Assembly: GCA_903930435.1 (NCBI GenBank)
Contig: CAIYYN010000053.1
Location: 1 to 64,000, forward strand
Origin: an uncultured Hyphomicrobiales bacterium
GTDB lineage: Bacteria; Pseudomonadota; Alphaproteobacteria; Rhizobiales; Ancalomicrobiaceae
Direction: 5' to 3'
Length of the DNA: 64,000 nucleotides
Of this stretch, positions 41,655-50,696 are shown piece by piece. The notes under the pieces are model-generated. The model saw only the letters and a program-made list of their open reading frames with translations. It was not told the DNA's origin and searched no databases. Numbering within the stretch: the first letter of the stretch is position 1; the number at the start of each line of letters is the position of its first letter. Both the position numbers and the translations under genes were made by a program.

Positions 41655-41678
41655 CGCAATATTCCAAAGAATATTGCG
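41655..41678. promoter_or_regulatory. Perfect inverted repeat in the coxC-coxM gap
   Basis: Ten-base arms CGCAATATTC and GAATATTGCG flank CAAA. It lies 40 bp past the coxC stop. No T-tract follows on the minus strand, so an operator is as likely as a terminator. Confidence 0.5.
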
Positions 41679-41717
41679 ACTTTTCGGCCGGAATGCAAGA
41701 GCATCCTTGTGCAGCCA

Positions 41718-42923
41718 TCAGACGATGTGTGATTGGCGTTCAAACTGCTGGCGCAGCCATGTCCGCCGCGCCCTGCTGACAGGCGCCTGATAGCTGCCCT
41801 TGCCGGTCATCATGACAACATCGGAGTCGCCCGCCTTCTTGATCGAAGCAATCCGTTCAAGATTAATGATGTGGCTGCGATGCACACGGGCAAAAACATG
41901 GGCATCAAGGAGAGATTCGACTTCCGAGATCGGCAGCGGACAGAACCAGGTCGTCTCGCCATCAAAGAGTTTTGTGTAATGCGCCTGAGCCTGGACCGCG
42001 ACAAGCCGTCCGACATCCAGCAACAGTCGGCGACCGTCCTTCTCGACGGGCAAAGCCTTTGGCGATTCCTGTACTGGCAACGGGGTCTGAATCCCGAGGC
42101 GGCTCGGATCGTCACCTTTCTGCTGATCAGGTCGCGTCAGCGGCGCAGCAGCTGTCGATTGATCATCTGTCCGCACGGACTCCACCTCAACCGCGGGTGC
42201 TTGCAAAGGCGCTACAGCCGGATGGCCACGATCAGGGACGAGCGTCAGCAGGAACAGGCCGGATACAAGGAAAGCGACGATCGACACAATGATCGCCAGT
42301 AACCCCGATGACAACGCTGGCATCGTTGCCTCATCGGTAGAATGAACGTGCAACTGGAGCCCTACCATCGCCGTGTAATGCATCGCTGAAATCGCCAGCG
42401 CCATGATCACTGCCGAAATCGCCAGGGAACGCGGTGCCCCTTCCCTGAAGCCATACCAGAGCGCAAAGCCGGACGCACAGATTCCGATGATGACGCTTAT
42501 CGCCACCCATGTGGGATCATGCGTCATATGCACGCTGGCATGCAGAGCGCTCATGCCGATGTAATGCATAGAGACAATCCCGCCGCCCATGAAGAGCGAC
42601 GCAGTCACAAGTCTTGTCCGGCTTGCGGGCATTGACCCGACAAAAAAGACGGCAAATCCCACAACCAGAACCGAGACGAGGAACGACAGCAGTGTCGGCA
42701 GAACGAGAAAGTCGACACTAACAGGCAATTGTGCCGCCAGCATTCCGACGAAATGCATGGTCCAGATGGCAAGCGCCAAAGTCAGCGCGGAACTGGTTAT
42801 CAGCGCCCTTTGTAGCGTCCCTGTTGACGACCTGATCCTGCGGGCAAGCGATAAGCCGACAAAACTCCCCTGAAATGCCACGCAGATTGACAGGGCAACG
42901 AGCCAGGGGTCGTGCGTCAACAT
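41718..42923 (-). CDS. coxC: CoxC-like MHYT membrane sensor with LytTR DNA-binding domain
   Basis: The 401-residue protein has seven predicted membrane helices holding three MHYT-type motifs (MHFVGML near residue 55, MHYIGMSAL near 120, MHYTAMVGL near 185). MHYT domains are proposed to bind metal and sense CO, O2 or NO. A Pro/Ala-rich linker leads to a C-terminal LytTR domain at about residues 295-398 (HYTKLFDGETTW, FARVHRSHIINL). CoxC and CoxH of Oligotropha share this architecture. It precedes coxM, so it is the likely local regulator of the operon. The ATG has GGAGGG six bases upstream. CoxH is the alternative name, but position favours CoxC. Confidence 0.9.
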   Translation of the reverse strand: MLTHDPWLVALSICVAFQGSFVGLSLARRIRSSTGTLQRALITSSALTLALAIWTMHFVGMLAAQLPVSVDFLVLPTLLSFLVSVLVVGFAVFFVGSMPASRTRLVTASLFMGGGIVSMHYIGMSALHASVHMTHDPTWVAISVIIGICASGFALWYGFREGAPRSLAISAVIMALAISAMHYTAMVGLQLHVHSTDEATMPALSSGLLAIIVSIVAFLVSGLFLLTLVPDRGHPAVAPLQAPAVEVESVRTDDQSTAAAPLTRPDQQKGDDPSRLGIQTPLPVQESPKALPVEKDGRRLLLDVGRLVAVQAQAHYTKLFDGETTWFCPLPISEVESLLDAHVFARVHRSHIINLERIASIKKAGDSDVVMMTGKGSYQAPVSRARRTWLRQQFERQSHIV

Positions 42924-43128
42924 TCATTTCCCTCCCCGTTTGGCTTGATTGTTTTTGGTCGCGTTTCTTTGGTCGCCACTATGTAGCGCACTTCCTGCCG
43001 GGCAACAATTTCAACGGATGTTTTTGGGCGTTGAACCCGCTTCTAAACAAACGCAAATCGTTCAATGGCAGACAGACGCGGGTCTGCTCCATAGTCAGCA
43101 TTGGCTGCGAAAAACCGATTAAAATGAA

Positions 43129-44580
43129 TCAATAAGCGTTTGGATCTACAACAACTTCCATTGCAGTTTTCACGATGATCCGAATATCGAGCCACAGTGA
43201 CCAGTGATCGATATACCAGAGATCGTGCTCGACCCGCGCCTCCATGTCGCGCGTCTCCAACGTTGCGCCGCGATGGCCATTCACCTGAGCCCAGCCGGTA
43301 ATTCCCGGCTTGACGTGGTGTCGAAAGGCATAGACTGCAATCAGATCATCATAAAGATTGTCGTGCGCAATGGCATGTGGTCGCGGCCCCACAATCGACA
43401 TCTCGCCGCGAAGCACGTTGATCAATTGCGGTAGTTCATCAATACTTGTTCTGCGAATGACCTTGCCAATCTTGGTCACACGCGAGTCAGCTTTTTGAGC
43501 TTGCTGAATGGTCTCACCGTTCTCCTGCACCGACATGCTTCGAAACTTGAGTATTCTGAACGGCTTACCCCCGAATCCCTTGCGATCCTGGTAAAACAGG
43601 ATCGGACGTCCTGTCTCCAGCAGGATGGCAACTGACGTCAGAAGTAGAATTGGAGAGAGAATAATCAGGGCAAAGCTGGCAACCAGGAGATCCAGTGTCC
43701 GCTTTACAAAGCGATCTGACCGTGTCAGAGGCGCACGCTGAATTTCAAATCCAGTCAGTTGACCAAACAGGACACGCCGCTGACTGATGATCTTGTTGAT
43801 TGCTGGATCAGCCATCAAGATGATCGGCACCGGACTTGGTCCTATCGCGCTGATCAACTCCGCGATTTGAGGCTGCCTGTGCCAGGGTGCAAAAACCAGA
43901 ACCGACTCGCACCGGCCCAGGGTGAAGGCCTCCTTGACCGCAACAGCAACCCGCTGACATTCAGCGGCAAAGGAAGCGGTTCCGGTTGAAATCATATGCG
44001 TTGCAAGGATTTCGTAGCCCTGCAATTTTGCGGTTTTCGACATTTGGCCGGCCAAAGCCGCCTCACCAAACGCTATAACCTGCACGCGCTGCATCAATAT
44101 GTTGGTTGCACGCAACTGGGCTCTCAGAAAGCTGGATTCTACCAACCGCGATCCAACAAGCATCACACCGCCTGTGCTGAAATAAAACGCAACACCCATT
44201 CGTGAAAGATTGCTGCTGACTTTCAGGAGGAACGCTGCCATCAACAAAAACGCAAATGCTGAGCTCCAAATTATGACGATCGGAACAACCTGATCGGATC
44301 TGCGCAATATTGACTCAACGCGATACGCACCTCTTAAAGCAGATATACTCACAAAAGCAACGACAATGATCACAGACGCCTGCAATATGTCACCAGGAAA
44401 CACCCATTGACCTGCAATAATTCGATCACTTACTATGGCAACAAAGGAAATAGTCAAAACGTCTATTAATGCAACCATGGCCTGAATAAACTCATGGGCA
44501 ATATGCACCCGAGATTTCTCAAGTCCCGACAATATTACTGCCGATTCAGGATCGCTGCCTCTCGATTCGACCGTAGACAT
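43129..44580 (-). CDS. Polyisoprenyl-phosphate hexose-1-phosphate transferase (exopolysaccharide initiation)
   Basis: The 483-residue membrane protein has four or five N-terminal helices, a CoA-binding-like middle domain and a C-terminal bacterial sugar transferase domain (FVKRTLDLLVASFALI, DRKGFGGKPFRILKFRSM, IDELPQLINVLRGEMSIVGPRP, KPGITGWAQVNGHRG). This is the WcaJ/GumD/PssY class, which puts the first sugar phosphate on undecaprenyl phosphate at the inner membrane. No other polysaccharide genes are adjacent. The ATG has AAGGA eight bases upstream, and a 20-bp palindrome lies 40 bp before the start. Confidence 0.93.
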   Translation of the reverse strand: MSTVESRGSDPESAVILSGLEKSRVHIAHEFIQAMVALIDVLTISFVAIVSDRIIAGQWVFPGDILQASVIIVVAFVSISALRGAYRVESILRRSDQVVPIVIIWSSAFAFLLMAAFLLKVSSNLSRMGVAFYFSTGGVMLVGSRLVESSFLRAQLRATNILMQRVQVIAFGEAALAGQMSKTAKLQGYEILATHMISTGTASFAAECQRVAVAVKEAFTLGRCESVLVFAPWHRQPQIAELISAIGPSPVPIILMADPAINKIISQRRVLFGQLTGFEIQRAPLTRSDRFVKRTLDLLVASFALIILSPILLLTSVAILLETGRPILFYQDRKGFGGKPFRILKFRSMSVQENGETIQQAQKADSRVTKIGKVIRRTSIDELPQLINVLRGEMSIVGPRPHAIAHDNLYDDLIAVYAFRHHVKPGITGWAQVNGHRGATLETRDMEARVEHDLWYIDHWSLWLDIRIIVKTAMEVVVDPNAY

Positions 44581-44984
44581 CTTGAAAATCCTTAATTCAC
44601 AATATTCCGATCAATAATAACAATCAAATATTTGATTGTCATATACAAATATGGATGCCGTGACCATTTGGTAAATTTGACGCGGTCTTGCTGCGTTATT
44701 CATGCGCATCGCATCTTCGCTAAAATGATCGCATGACCATACTCCTTATGGCTTGCATCTTCCATACATGTATAGAGCTTACCGCACGTGGTTTAAAGTG
44801 GAGGGTGCGTTTTCATGCGAACAGTCCCATCGGCTGGGCATTATCATAACGGAACAACATCATTAGATGTCATGATCGTAACACTACATTGTCAATCGGT
44901 TCGGAGGACCTCATTTTTCTGATGCGTTTCAATTTTGGGATCCGTATGGTTTTGATCAAATCACGTTGGGCAAGGACTTGATGA
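44581..44984. other. Divergent intergenic region, AT-rich
   Basis: This 404-bp region separates the sugar transferase and ABC binding-protein genes. Apart from the palindrome at 44620-44639 it shows no gene or RNA that I can support. It must hold promoters for both directions. Confidence 0.5.
44620..44639. promoter_or_regulatory. Perfect 20-bp palindrome upstream of the sugar transferase, candidate operator
   Basis: The arms ACAATCAAAT and ATTTGATTGT meet with no spacer. Its centre is about 50 bp before the transferase ATG on the minus strand. The perfect symmetry and position suit a dimeric repressor or activator site for exopolysaccharide control. Confidence 0.5.
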
Positions 44985-46022
44985 ATGAGCACTTTTGGCA
45001 AGGGCACACTGATTGATCGGCGCGTCATGCTGCTGGGAACAGGCGCATTTTCAGCACTGGGAGCCAAGGCGCTTGCTGCTGACGCGATAAATGTCGGCGT
45101 TCTCCGGTTCGTCTCGTCTGGCGGCTTGTACCTGGCAATCGAGCGCGGCTACTTCAAGGCCGAGGCCATCGATGTATCCTTGACGTTTTTCGAGGCTGCC
45201 CAACCGATAGCCGTTTCGATTGCTTCGGGTGATACTCAGTTCGGCCTGACCGGTATCAGTGGCGGCACGCTCAACCTCGCCGGTCGCGGAGCCTTGAAGA
45301 TTATCGCATCGCAAGGGGGCGAAAAGAAGGGATACACGGGCAATCTGCTGGTTGCCTCCAACGCGGCCTTCGCCAGGGGCTTGACCAGCTTCGAAGCGCT
45401 GAACGGCGCGTCCGTTGCCATCTCACAGGTCGGTTCGACGTTCCATTACCAGCTTGGGCAGATCGCCGACGCCAAGGGGTTTGGTCTTGCCAAGATCGCG
45501 ATCAAGCCGCTGCAATCGCTTCCCAATATGGTCGCCGCCGTCAAAACCGGGCAGGTCGATGCCACTATTCTGGCGCCTCATATCGCGGGTCCCCTGATTG
45601 CCCATGGCGATGTCAAATTGATCGGCCCGCTCTCGGATATCGCCGATTATCAATACGGTGGCCTGTTCACGTCGCCAAAGATCCTCACTGGCAATCGAGA
45701 TCTCGCCGTTCGCTTCGTGCGTGCCTATGTTCGGGGTCTGGTCGATTATAATGCAGCCCTGATGCGGCGCGGTGCCGATGGCAGACCGGTTGAGGACGAT
45801 CTGGCAGTCAAGGCGGGCCTCGAAATCGGCAAATACGTCTATCCCTCTGACCCGCCGGCCGAGGCTGCCCGCAAGGTCATCGCGGCGGCGGTCTATTGCG
45901 ATCCCACGGGCAAGGTCGACATCGCGGACATCGATCGTCAGATAAGTTGGTATAAATCGCAGAAACTCGTGGACGCTTCGGTCGAGACAAAAGCCGTCGT
46001 CGATACATCGATTGTGCCGTAA
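44985..46022 (+). CDS. ABC transporter substrate-binding protein, NMT1/SsuA family
   Basis: The 345-residue periplasmic protein has a Tat-like signal (DRRVMLLGTGAFSALGAKALAAD) and a type 2 binding fold of the NMT1/THI5/SsuA family: GGLYLAIERGYFKAEAIDV near residue 41, SIASGDTQFGLTG near 75 and VAISQVGSTFHYQLG near 145. Relatives bind alkanesulfonates, taurine, nitrate, thiamine precursors or aromatic acids. It is followed by matching ATPase and permease genes. AAGGA lies nine bases before the ATG. The ligand cannot be assigned. Confidence 0.9.
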   Translation: MSTFGKGTLIDRRVMLLGTGAFSALGAKALAADAINVGVLRFVSSGGLYLAIERGYFKAEAIDVSLTFFEAAQPIAVSIASGDTQFGLTGISGGTLNLAGRGALKIIASQGGEKKGYTGNLLVASNAAFARGLTSFEALNGASVAISQVGSTFHYQLGQIADAKGFGLAKIAIKPLQSLPNMVAAVKTGQVDATILAPHIAGPLIAHGDVKLIGPLSDIADYQYGGLFTSPKILTGNRDLAVRFVRAYVRGLVDYNAALMRRGADGRPVEDDLAVKAGLEIGKYVYPSDPPAEAARKVIAAAVYCDPTGKVDIADIDRQISWYKSQKLVDASVETKAVVDTSIVP

Positions 46023-46077
46023 CAGTGGCTTGTCTATGAGCGAATGCTGATCGCCTTGATGAAATTCCGGAGCCACT

Positions 46078-46848
46078 ATGGATCTGATCGCCGAAGCCAT
46101 CCATCATCGCTACGGCGATATGACGGTGCTCGATTCCGTCAGCCTGACCGTGAAGAGCGGCGAGATTGTTGCCATACTCGGCCCCTCTGGTTGCGGCAAG
46201 ACGACCCTGCTGCGCCTGCTGGGCGGGCTTGAACGACCAACGTCAGGGCGTGTGTCGACCTCGGGTGACGCGCCCGCCGACAGCCTGAACCCGTTGACCT
46301 ACATCTTCCAGGATTTCGCACTGATCCCCTGGCGCACGGTAGCCGAGAACGTGAGATTGCCCCTTGAACACCATGGCATGACTTCGAACGAACGATCGCG
46401 CCGGGTTGCCGATGCGCTGGCCCGCGTCAATCTCGCTGAATTTGCCAATGCCTATCCCCGGCAACTGTCGGGCGGAATGAAGCAGCGTGTGAGCATAGCG
46501 CGGGCTCTTGCTGTCAATCCGGCGATTTTCCTGATGGACGAGCCCTTGTCAGCTCTCGACGCCCAGAGCCGTGAATTGCTGATGGATGATCTGGTAAGGC
46601 TCTGGCACGAAACCCGATTTACAGCCGTCTATGTGACCCACAATCTGGCGGAGGCTGTCCGGCTCGGACATCGGATTGTCGTGCTTTCCCGCAGACCCGG
46701 CCGCATCCGGGACGTGATCTCGATCGATGTTCCTCTCGCGGATCGACGCGACGGACATCCTGAACTCATTGCCGCCAGCGCCCGTATCTGGTCGCTCATC
46801 CGCGACGAAGCCGCGAACGCAGACCGGGAGTTGGCCGATGCCCTATGA
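46078..46848 (+). CDS. ABC transporter ATP-binding protein, SsuB/TauB type
   Basis: The 256-residue ATPase has Walker [10 protein letters not shown] near residue 40, the Q-loop in [12 protein letters not shown], signature LSGGMKQR near 135, Walker [12 protein letters not shown] near 155 and an H-loop in [23 protein letters not shown] is typical of nitrate/sulfonate/taurine importers. It energises import together with the genes on either side. GGAG precedes the ATG by eight bases, and the 3' end overlaps the permease start by 11 bp. Confidence 0.93.
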   Translation: MDLIAEAIHHRYGDMTVLDSVSLTVKSGEIVAILGPSGCGKTTLLRLLGGLERPTSGRVSTSGDAPADSLNPLTYIFQDFALIPWRTVAENVRLPLEHHGMTSNERSRRVADALARVNLAEFANAYPRQLSGGMKQRVSIARALAVNPAIFLMDEPLSALDAQSRELLMDDLVRLWHETRFTAVYVTHNLAEAVRLGHRIVVLSRRPGRIRDVISIDVPLADRRDGHPELIAASARIWSLIRDEAANADRELADAL

Positions 46849-47632
46849 TCTTCGACCGGTCCCCTTTCGAGGTGGCGGCTTCGCACCCAAACACCTGCGG
46901 TTTTTCGGACCCGCTACCTTTCTTGCCGTTCTGGCTTATTGGTGGATTGGCACGCACCTTGGCTGGATCAGTCCGATTGCGATGCCCACGCCGATGGAAG
47001 TGGCGCGTGCGCTCATCGACATGGTGCAAACCGGCGAGCTTTGGCAGCACCTCGGCGCATCCTTGCAGCGCCTGCTGATCGGCGGTGCTATCGGCGGGAT
47101 CTCGGGCGTGATCGTCGGCTTCGCAATAGGCCTGTCGTCGATTGCACGCTCAACGGCACTGCCACTCGTCTCGGCCCTCTTTCCGATCCCCAAGATCGCA
47201 TTGCTGCCGCTGTTCATCATCTGGTTCGGCATTGGCGAGTCCTCCAAATACGCGACCATCGCCTTCGGCGTGTTCTCTCCCATGGTGATTGCGGCGTTCG
47301 GCGGGGTCGACGGCGTTGACCGCAACCTGATCCGCATGGCTCAGAGCTTCGGCATCCCGACACGCGATATCATTGCCAAGATTGTGCTACCCGGCGCCCT
47401 GCCCGCGCTTTTGTCCGGCGTGCGGATTGCGGCCTCGATCGGGATCATCCTGCTGACAGCTGCCGAAATGATCGGCGCACAATACGGGGTGGGCGCCATG
47501 GTGCTGGCGTCCGGCAATCTCATGCAGACCGACCGCCTGATCGCCGGCGTGCTGATCCTGTCTGCCCTCGGGCTGACGGTCGCCTTCCTGATTGGCTGCG
47601 TCGAAAAGACAGTGCTCAAATGGCGCGGCTGA
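46838..47632 (+). CDS. ABC transporter permease, SsuC/TauC type
   Basis: The 264-residue inner-membrane protein has about six helices, with the ATPase-contact loop GGVDGVDRNLIRMAQSFGIP ... KIVLPGALPALLSGVRI near residues 150-190. I use ATG 46838, which overlaps the ATPase stop; the open frame starting at 46727 is unlikely because the extra residues lie within the ATPase gene and have no membrane character. It completes the importer. Confidence 0.92.
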   Translation: MPYDLRPVPFRGGGFAPKHLRFFGPATFLAVLAYWWIGTHLGWISPIAMPTPMEVARALIDMVQTGELWQHLGASLQRLLIGGAIGGISGVIVGFAIGLSSIARSTALPLVSALFPIPKIALLPLFIIWFGIGESSKYATIAFGVFSPMVIAAFGGVDGVDRNLIRMAQSFGIPTRDIIAKIVLPGALPALLSGVRIAASIGIILLTAAEMIGAQYGVGAMVLASGNLMQTDRLIAGVLILSALGLTVAFLIGCVEKTVLKWRG

Positions 47633-47670
47633 CGTTCGGACGAATAGTCACCTCGTCGTTCGGTCCCGAC

Positions 47671-47688
47671 GGTCAGCATGATCTGACC
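47671..47688. promoter_or_regulatory. Inverted repeat before the TRAP operon
   Basis: GGTCAG and CTGACC are separated by six bases, 39 bp past the permease stop and 106 bp before dctQ. It could be an operator for the TRAP operon or a weak terminator for the ABC operon, as it is followed by AGAATTT. Confidence 0.35.
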
Positions 47689-47793
47689 AGAATTTAATAT
47701 GGCTAAGTCCCCTCATTTATTCTACAAACCGGTCCAGGGAACTGACACCAAATCTGAAGAGCCCGAAGGGCCGGTCGGGGACGGAAACGGACG

Positions 47794-48318
47794 ATGCAGA
47801 GAGCGCAATCGATTGCGGGACAATTGAACCACGGTCTTGAGAGAATTGCCGCGGCGATCAGCCTGTTGCTGGGATTGGCGCTGATCACCGCTGTCATCAT
47901 CAACGTTGCCAACGTCGTCGCCCGTTACGGTTTCAACAATCCGATCTCTGGCGCAGATGAAGTCGAGGTCTTCCTGATGGTCGGCCTTGCGTTCCTCGGG
48001 GCCGTGGTGGCGGCGATCCGGCAACGGCATTTGCGCATGGATGTGATCGCGCGCCGCTTTCCCCCGATGATCGCGCGATTGGTCAATGCCGCAGAATCGC
48101 TCGCGACCGTTGCTGTCTGCGGTCTGATGAGTTGGGTCTCCTTCAGCTACACCTCGCGCATCTGGCGTCTGGGCAATCTCAGCGACAATGCGCATATCCC
48201 GATGTGGATCCCCCATAGCTTGCTGGCGATATCCTTCGCGCTGATGACCGTGATCAGCGTCCTGCGCCTCTTTGTTGCGGCACCTCGCGTCGCTGCCAGA
48301 AGCGAGGCCGCAGAATGA
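47794..48318 (+). CDS. TRAP transporter small membrane subunit (DctQ)
   Basis: The 174-residue protein has four membrane helices and the DctQ signature segments VVARYGFNNPISGADEVEVFLMV near residue 44 and RQRHLRMDVIARRFPP near 80. DctQ pairs with DctM to form the sodium-driven transporter in the inner membrane. A GC-rich GGGGACGG lies upstream of the ATG. Its stop overlaps dctM by four bases (ATGA). Confidence 0.93.
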   Translation: MQRAQSIAGQLNHGLERIAAAISLLLGLALITAVIINVANVVARYGFNNPISGADEVEVFLMVGLAFLGAVVAAIRQRHLRMDVIARRFPPMIARLVNAAESLATVAVCGLMSWVSFSYTSRIWRLGNLSDNAHIPMWIPHSLLAISFALMTVISVLRLFVAAPRVAARSEAAE

Positions 48319-49592
48319 GCTTCGTTCTCGGCGTTCTGCCTGTCGTCTTGCTGCTGCTTGGCTTTCCGATCTTCCTGGTGCTGATGAGCGCCGTGGTCGC
48401 AACGTTGCTCCTCTTCATGCATACGCCGGTTCTGGTCCTGCATCAGACCCTGTTCGGCGCACTGAACGTCTACACCCTGCTCGCGATCCCCTTCTTCATC
48501 TTCACGGGCGAACTGATGGGGCGCGGATCGGTCGCCCGCCGTCTGGTGACACTCGTCAATGCCGGCGTTGGTCAAGTGCCCGGTGGACTGGGTGTAACGA
48601 CCGTCTGTTCCTCCGCAATCTTTGGCGCGATGAGCGGACTGAGCGCAGCATCGGTGGCCACCATCGGCCGCGCGATGTTGCCCGCCCTCACCGAAGCCGG
48701 CTATCCCGCAACATTTTCAGCGGGACTGTTGACGTCGATGGGGGCGATTGATGTGGTCATCCCGCCCAGTATCCCGCTGCTCGTCTACGGCACGGCTGCT
48801 CAGGAATCCGTTCCGAGGCTTTACCTCGCCGGTTTGGGGCCTGCAATCCTGTTGACCGCTCTCATGTGTGGCTTTGTGATGATCCATTGCTGGCGGCACG
48901 GCATTGCTGGCGGCGAAGCCTTCGCGATGGGTCGCCTACGATCTGCTGCCGTCCAGGGCATTCCAGCACTCGGCGCGCCAGTCATCATCTTTGGCGGCAT
49001 ATACGGAGGTGTCTTCACGCCGACGGAGGCGGCTGCAGTCGCCTGCGTCTACGCTGCCGGCGTACCGTTGCTGATCTACCGCGAACTCCGACTACGCGAT
49101 ATCCTCGACTGCGCCCAATCGACGGCCTTGTTCACAGGCCAGATCCTCGTGATCGTCGCCTGCGCGATCCTCTTCGGCTGGGCGCTGACGGTCAACCAGA
49201 TCCCGGCGAGCCTGACGGCCTGGCTGGTCGGCTTGCATCTGCCGTTGTGGAGCCTGCTGCTGGCCATCAACATCCTGTTATTGCTGGTCGGCTCCTTCAT
49301 GGACCCGATCTCGGCAATCCTGCTGCTGACGCCGCTGCTCGTACCCATCGTCAAGGCACTCGGTGTTGATCCCATCCATTTCGGGATCATCATGGCCGTC
49401 AATCTAGGCATTGGTCTGTTCCATCCGCCGTTCGGCATCAATATCTTCGTTGCCCAGACCGTCCTGCGCCTGAAGCTGGAACTGATCTATCGTGGGATTC
49501 TGCCGTTTATCGTCGTCTATCTGGTCGCTCTCGGCCTGATCACCTATCTGCCGGACATTTCACTCGCAGGTGTCCGCCTGCTCATGCATTGA
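48315..49592 (+). CDS. TRAP transporter large membrane subunit (DctM)
   Basis: The 425-residue protein is highly hydrophobic with about 12 helices. VTTVCSSAIFGAMSGLSAASVATIG near residue 95 and IDVVIPPSIPLLVYG near 145 are DctM hallmarks, and PPFGINIFVAQ near the C-terminus is also conserved. It forms the translocation path for a carboxylate delivered by the binding protein. It is coupled to dctQ and followed 49 bp later by dctP. Confidence 0.95.
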   Translation: MSFVLGVLPVVLLLLGFPIFLVLMSAVVATLLLFMHTPVLVLHQTLFGALNVYTLLAIPFFIFTGELMGRGSVARRLVTLVNAGVGQVPGGLGVTTVCSSAIFGAMSGLSAASVATIGRAMLPALTEAGYPATFSAGLLTSMGAIDVVIPPSIPLLVYGTAAQESVPRLYLAGLGPAILLTALMCGFVMIHCWRHGIAGGEAFAMGRLRSAAVQGIPALGAPVIIFGGIYGGVFTPTEAAAVACVYAAGVPLLIYRELRLRDILDCAQSTALFTGQILVIVACAILFGWALTVNQIPASLTAWLVGLHLPLWSLLLAINILLLLVGSFMDPISAILLLTPLLVPIVKALGVDPIHFGIIMAVNLGIGLFHPPFGINIFVAQTVLRLKLELIYRGILPFIVVYLVALGLITYLPDISLAGVRLLMH

Positions 49593-49641
49593 ACCAATCG
49601 TGTGCGGGATGAAAAAGCCCGCGTTGATGGAGGACGAACCC

Positions 49642-50646
49642 ATGGATCTTTCACGTCGGCTTTTCATCGCCCTGCCCGCGCTTGGCGCATCGGTCGCGAC
49701 ATTTGCGCAATCAGCCCGGGCCCAAGCCCAGACCATCAAACTGGCCACCACCGCCGTCAATGACCTCGACACCTACTGGCTGGAGCAATTCAAGAAAAAC
49801 CTGGAGGCGGCAAGCGGCGGCAAGGTTCTGGCGAACGTCTATCCTGCGAGCCAGCTTGGCTCCGGCTCAACCATGGCCGAGGGCCTCGCCATGGGCACGA
49901 TCGAGGCCGCGATCAATGCATCCGGTGTTTACGAGACCCTTGAGCCGCGCTTTGCAATCCTGTCGATGCCGGGTCTGTTCAACTCAATGTCTGAAGGCGC
50001 CCGGTTGCTGGCCAAGCCCGAGGTTCGCAAGATCATGGAGCCCATCGGTCGCGACAAGGGCGTACAGACCCTGACGCTGCTTGCCCATTCACCCGTCGGC
50101 ATCGTCACGCGCAAGCCCATTCAGACACTGGCTGATTTCAAGGGCATGAAAATCCGTGTGCCAGGCTCGCCATTGCTCGTGGAACAATTGAAGCAGGTCG
50201 GCGCGGCACCCATTGCCATGTCACTCGGCGAAGTGCTGCCGGCCTTCCAGAATGGCACGATCGACGGCGTCTATGCGGGAACGACGATCTTCACGGCGCT
50301 CAAATACTATGACATCGCCAAGAACATGACACTGTTGCCAAGCACGTTCATCATCATTCTTGGTCTCGTTAACTCGGACTTCGTGCAGGGTCTTGGCCCG
50401 ATGCAATCGATTGTCGCGGACGCGGCCCACAAGGCAGATGTTGATGGTGCCGCGTGGGGAGAAACGGATGTTGATAACGCCAAGGGCCTCTGGGAAAAGA
50501 ACGGCGGCAAGGTCTATTCGTTGTCGGACGAGGAAGCGAAAAAATATCTTGATATCGTTATTCCCGTCGGACTGAAGGCGCTGACACCCGCAGCCCAGGC
50601 CGATTATCAGGCGCTCCGGGCCATCGCACTCCAGAACCACGGCTGA
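49642..50646 (+). CDS. TRAP transporter substrate-binding protein (DctP)
   Basis: The 334-residue periplasmic protein has a Tat-type signal (SRRLFIALPALGASVATFAQSARAQ). The DctP core is clear: VYPASQLGSG, then TRKPIQTLADFKGMKIRVPGSPL near residue 155, whose arginine normally binds the ligand carboxylate, and FQNGTIDGVYAGTTI near 200. I use ATG 49642 because GGAGG lies eight bases before it and the Tat motif follows directly; the upstream extension to 49570 overlaps dctM. The ligand is presumably a carboxylate, perhaps the aldonate or keto acid used by the downstream enzymes. Confidence 0.93.
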   Translation: MDLSRRLFIALPALGASVATFAQSARAQAQTIKLATTAVNDLDTYWLEQFKKNLEAASGGKVLANVYPASQLGSGSTMAEGLAMGTIEAAINASGVYETLEPRFAILSMPGLFNSMSEGARLLAKPEVRKIMEPIGRDKGVQTLTLLAHSPVGIVTRKPIQTLADFKGMKIRVPGSPLLVEQLKQVGAAPIAMSLGEVLPAFQNGTIDGVYAGTTIFTALKYYDIAKNMTLLPSTFIIILGLVNSDFVQGLGPMQSIVADAAHKADVDGAAWGETDVDNAKGLWEKNGGKVYSLSDEEAKKYLDIVIPVGLKALTPAAQADYQALRAIALQNHG

Positions 50647-50696
50647 AACGCGTCTGCGCGCGACGCACAATCCATCTGAAATCAAGGGACTTAGCA

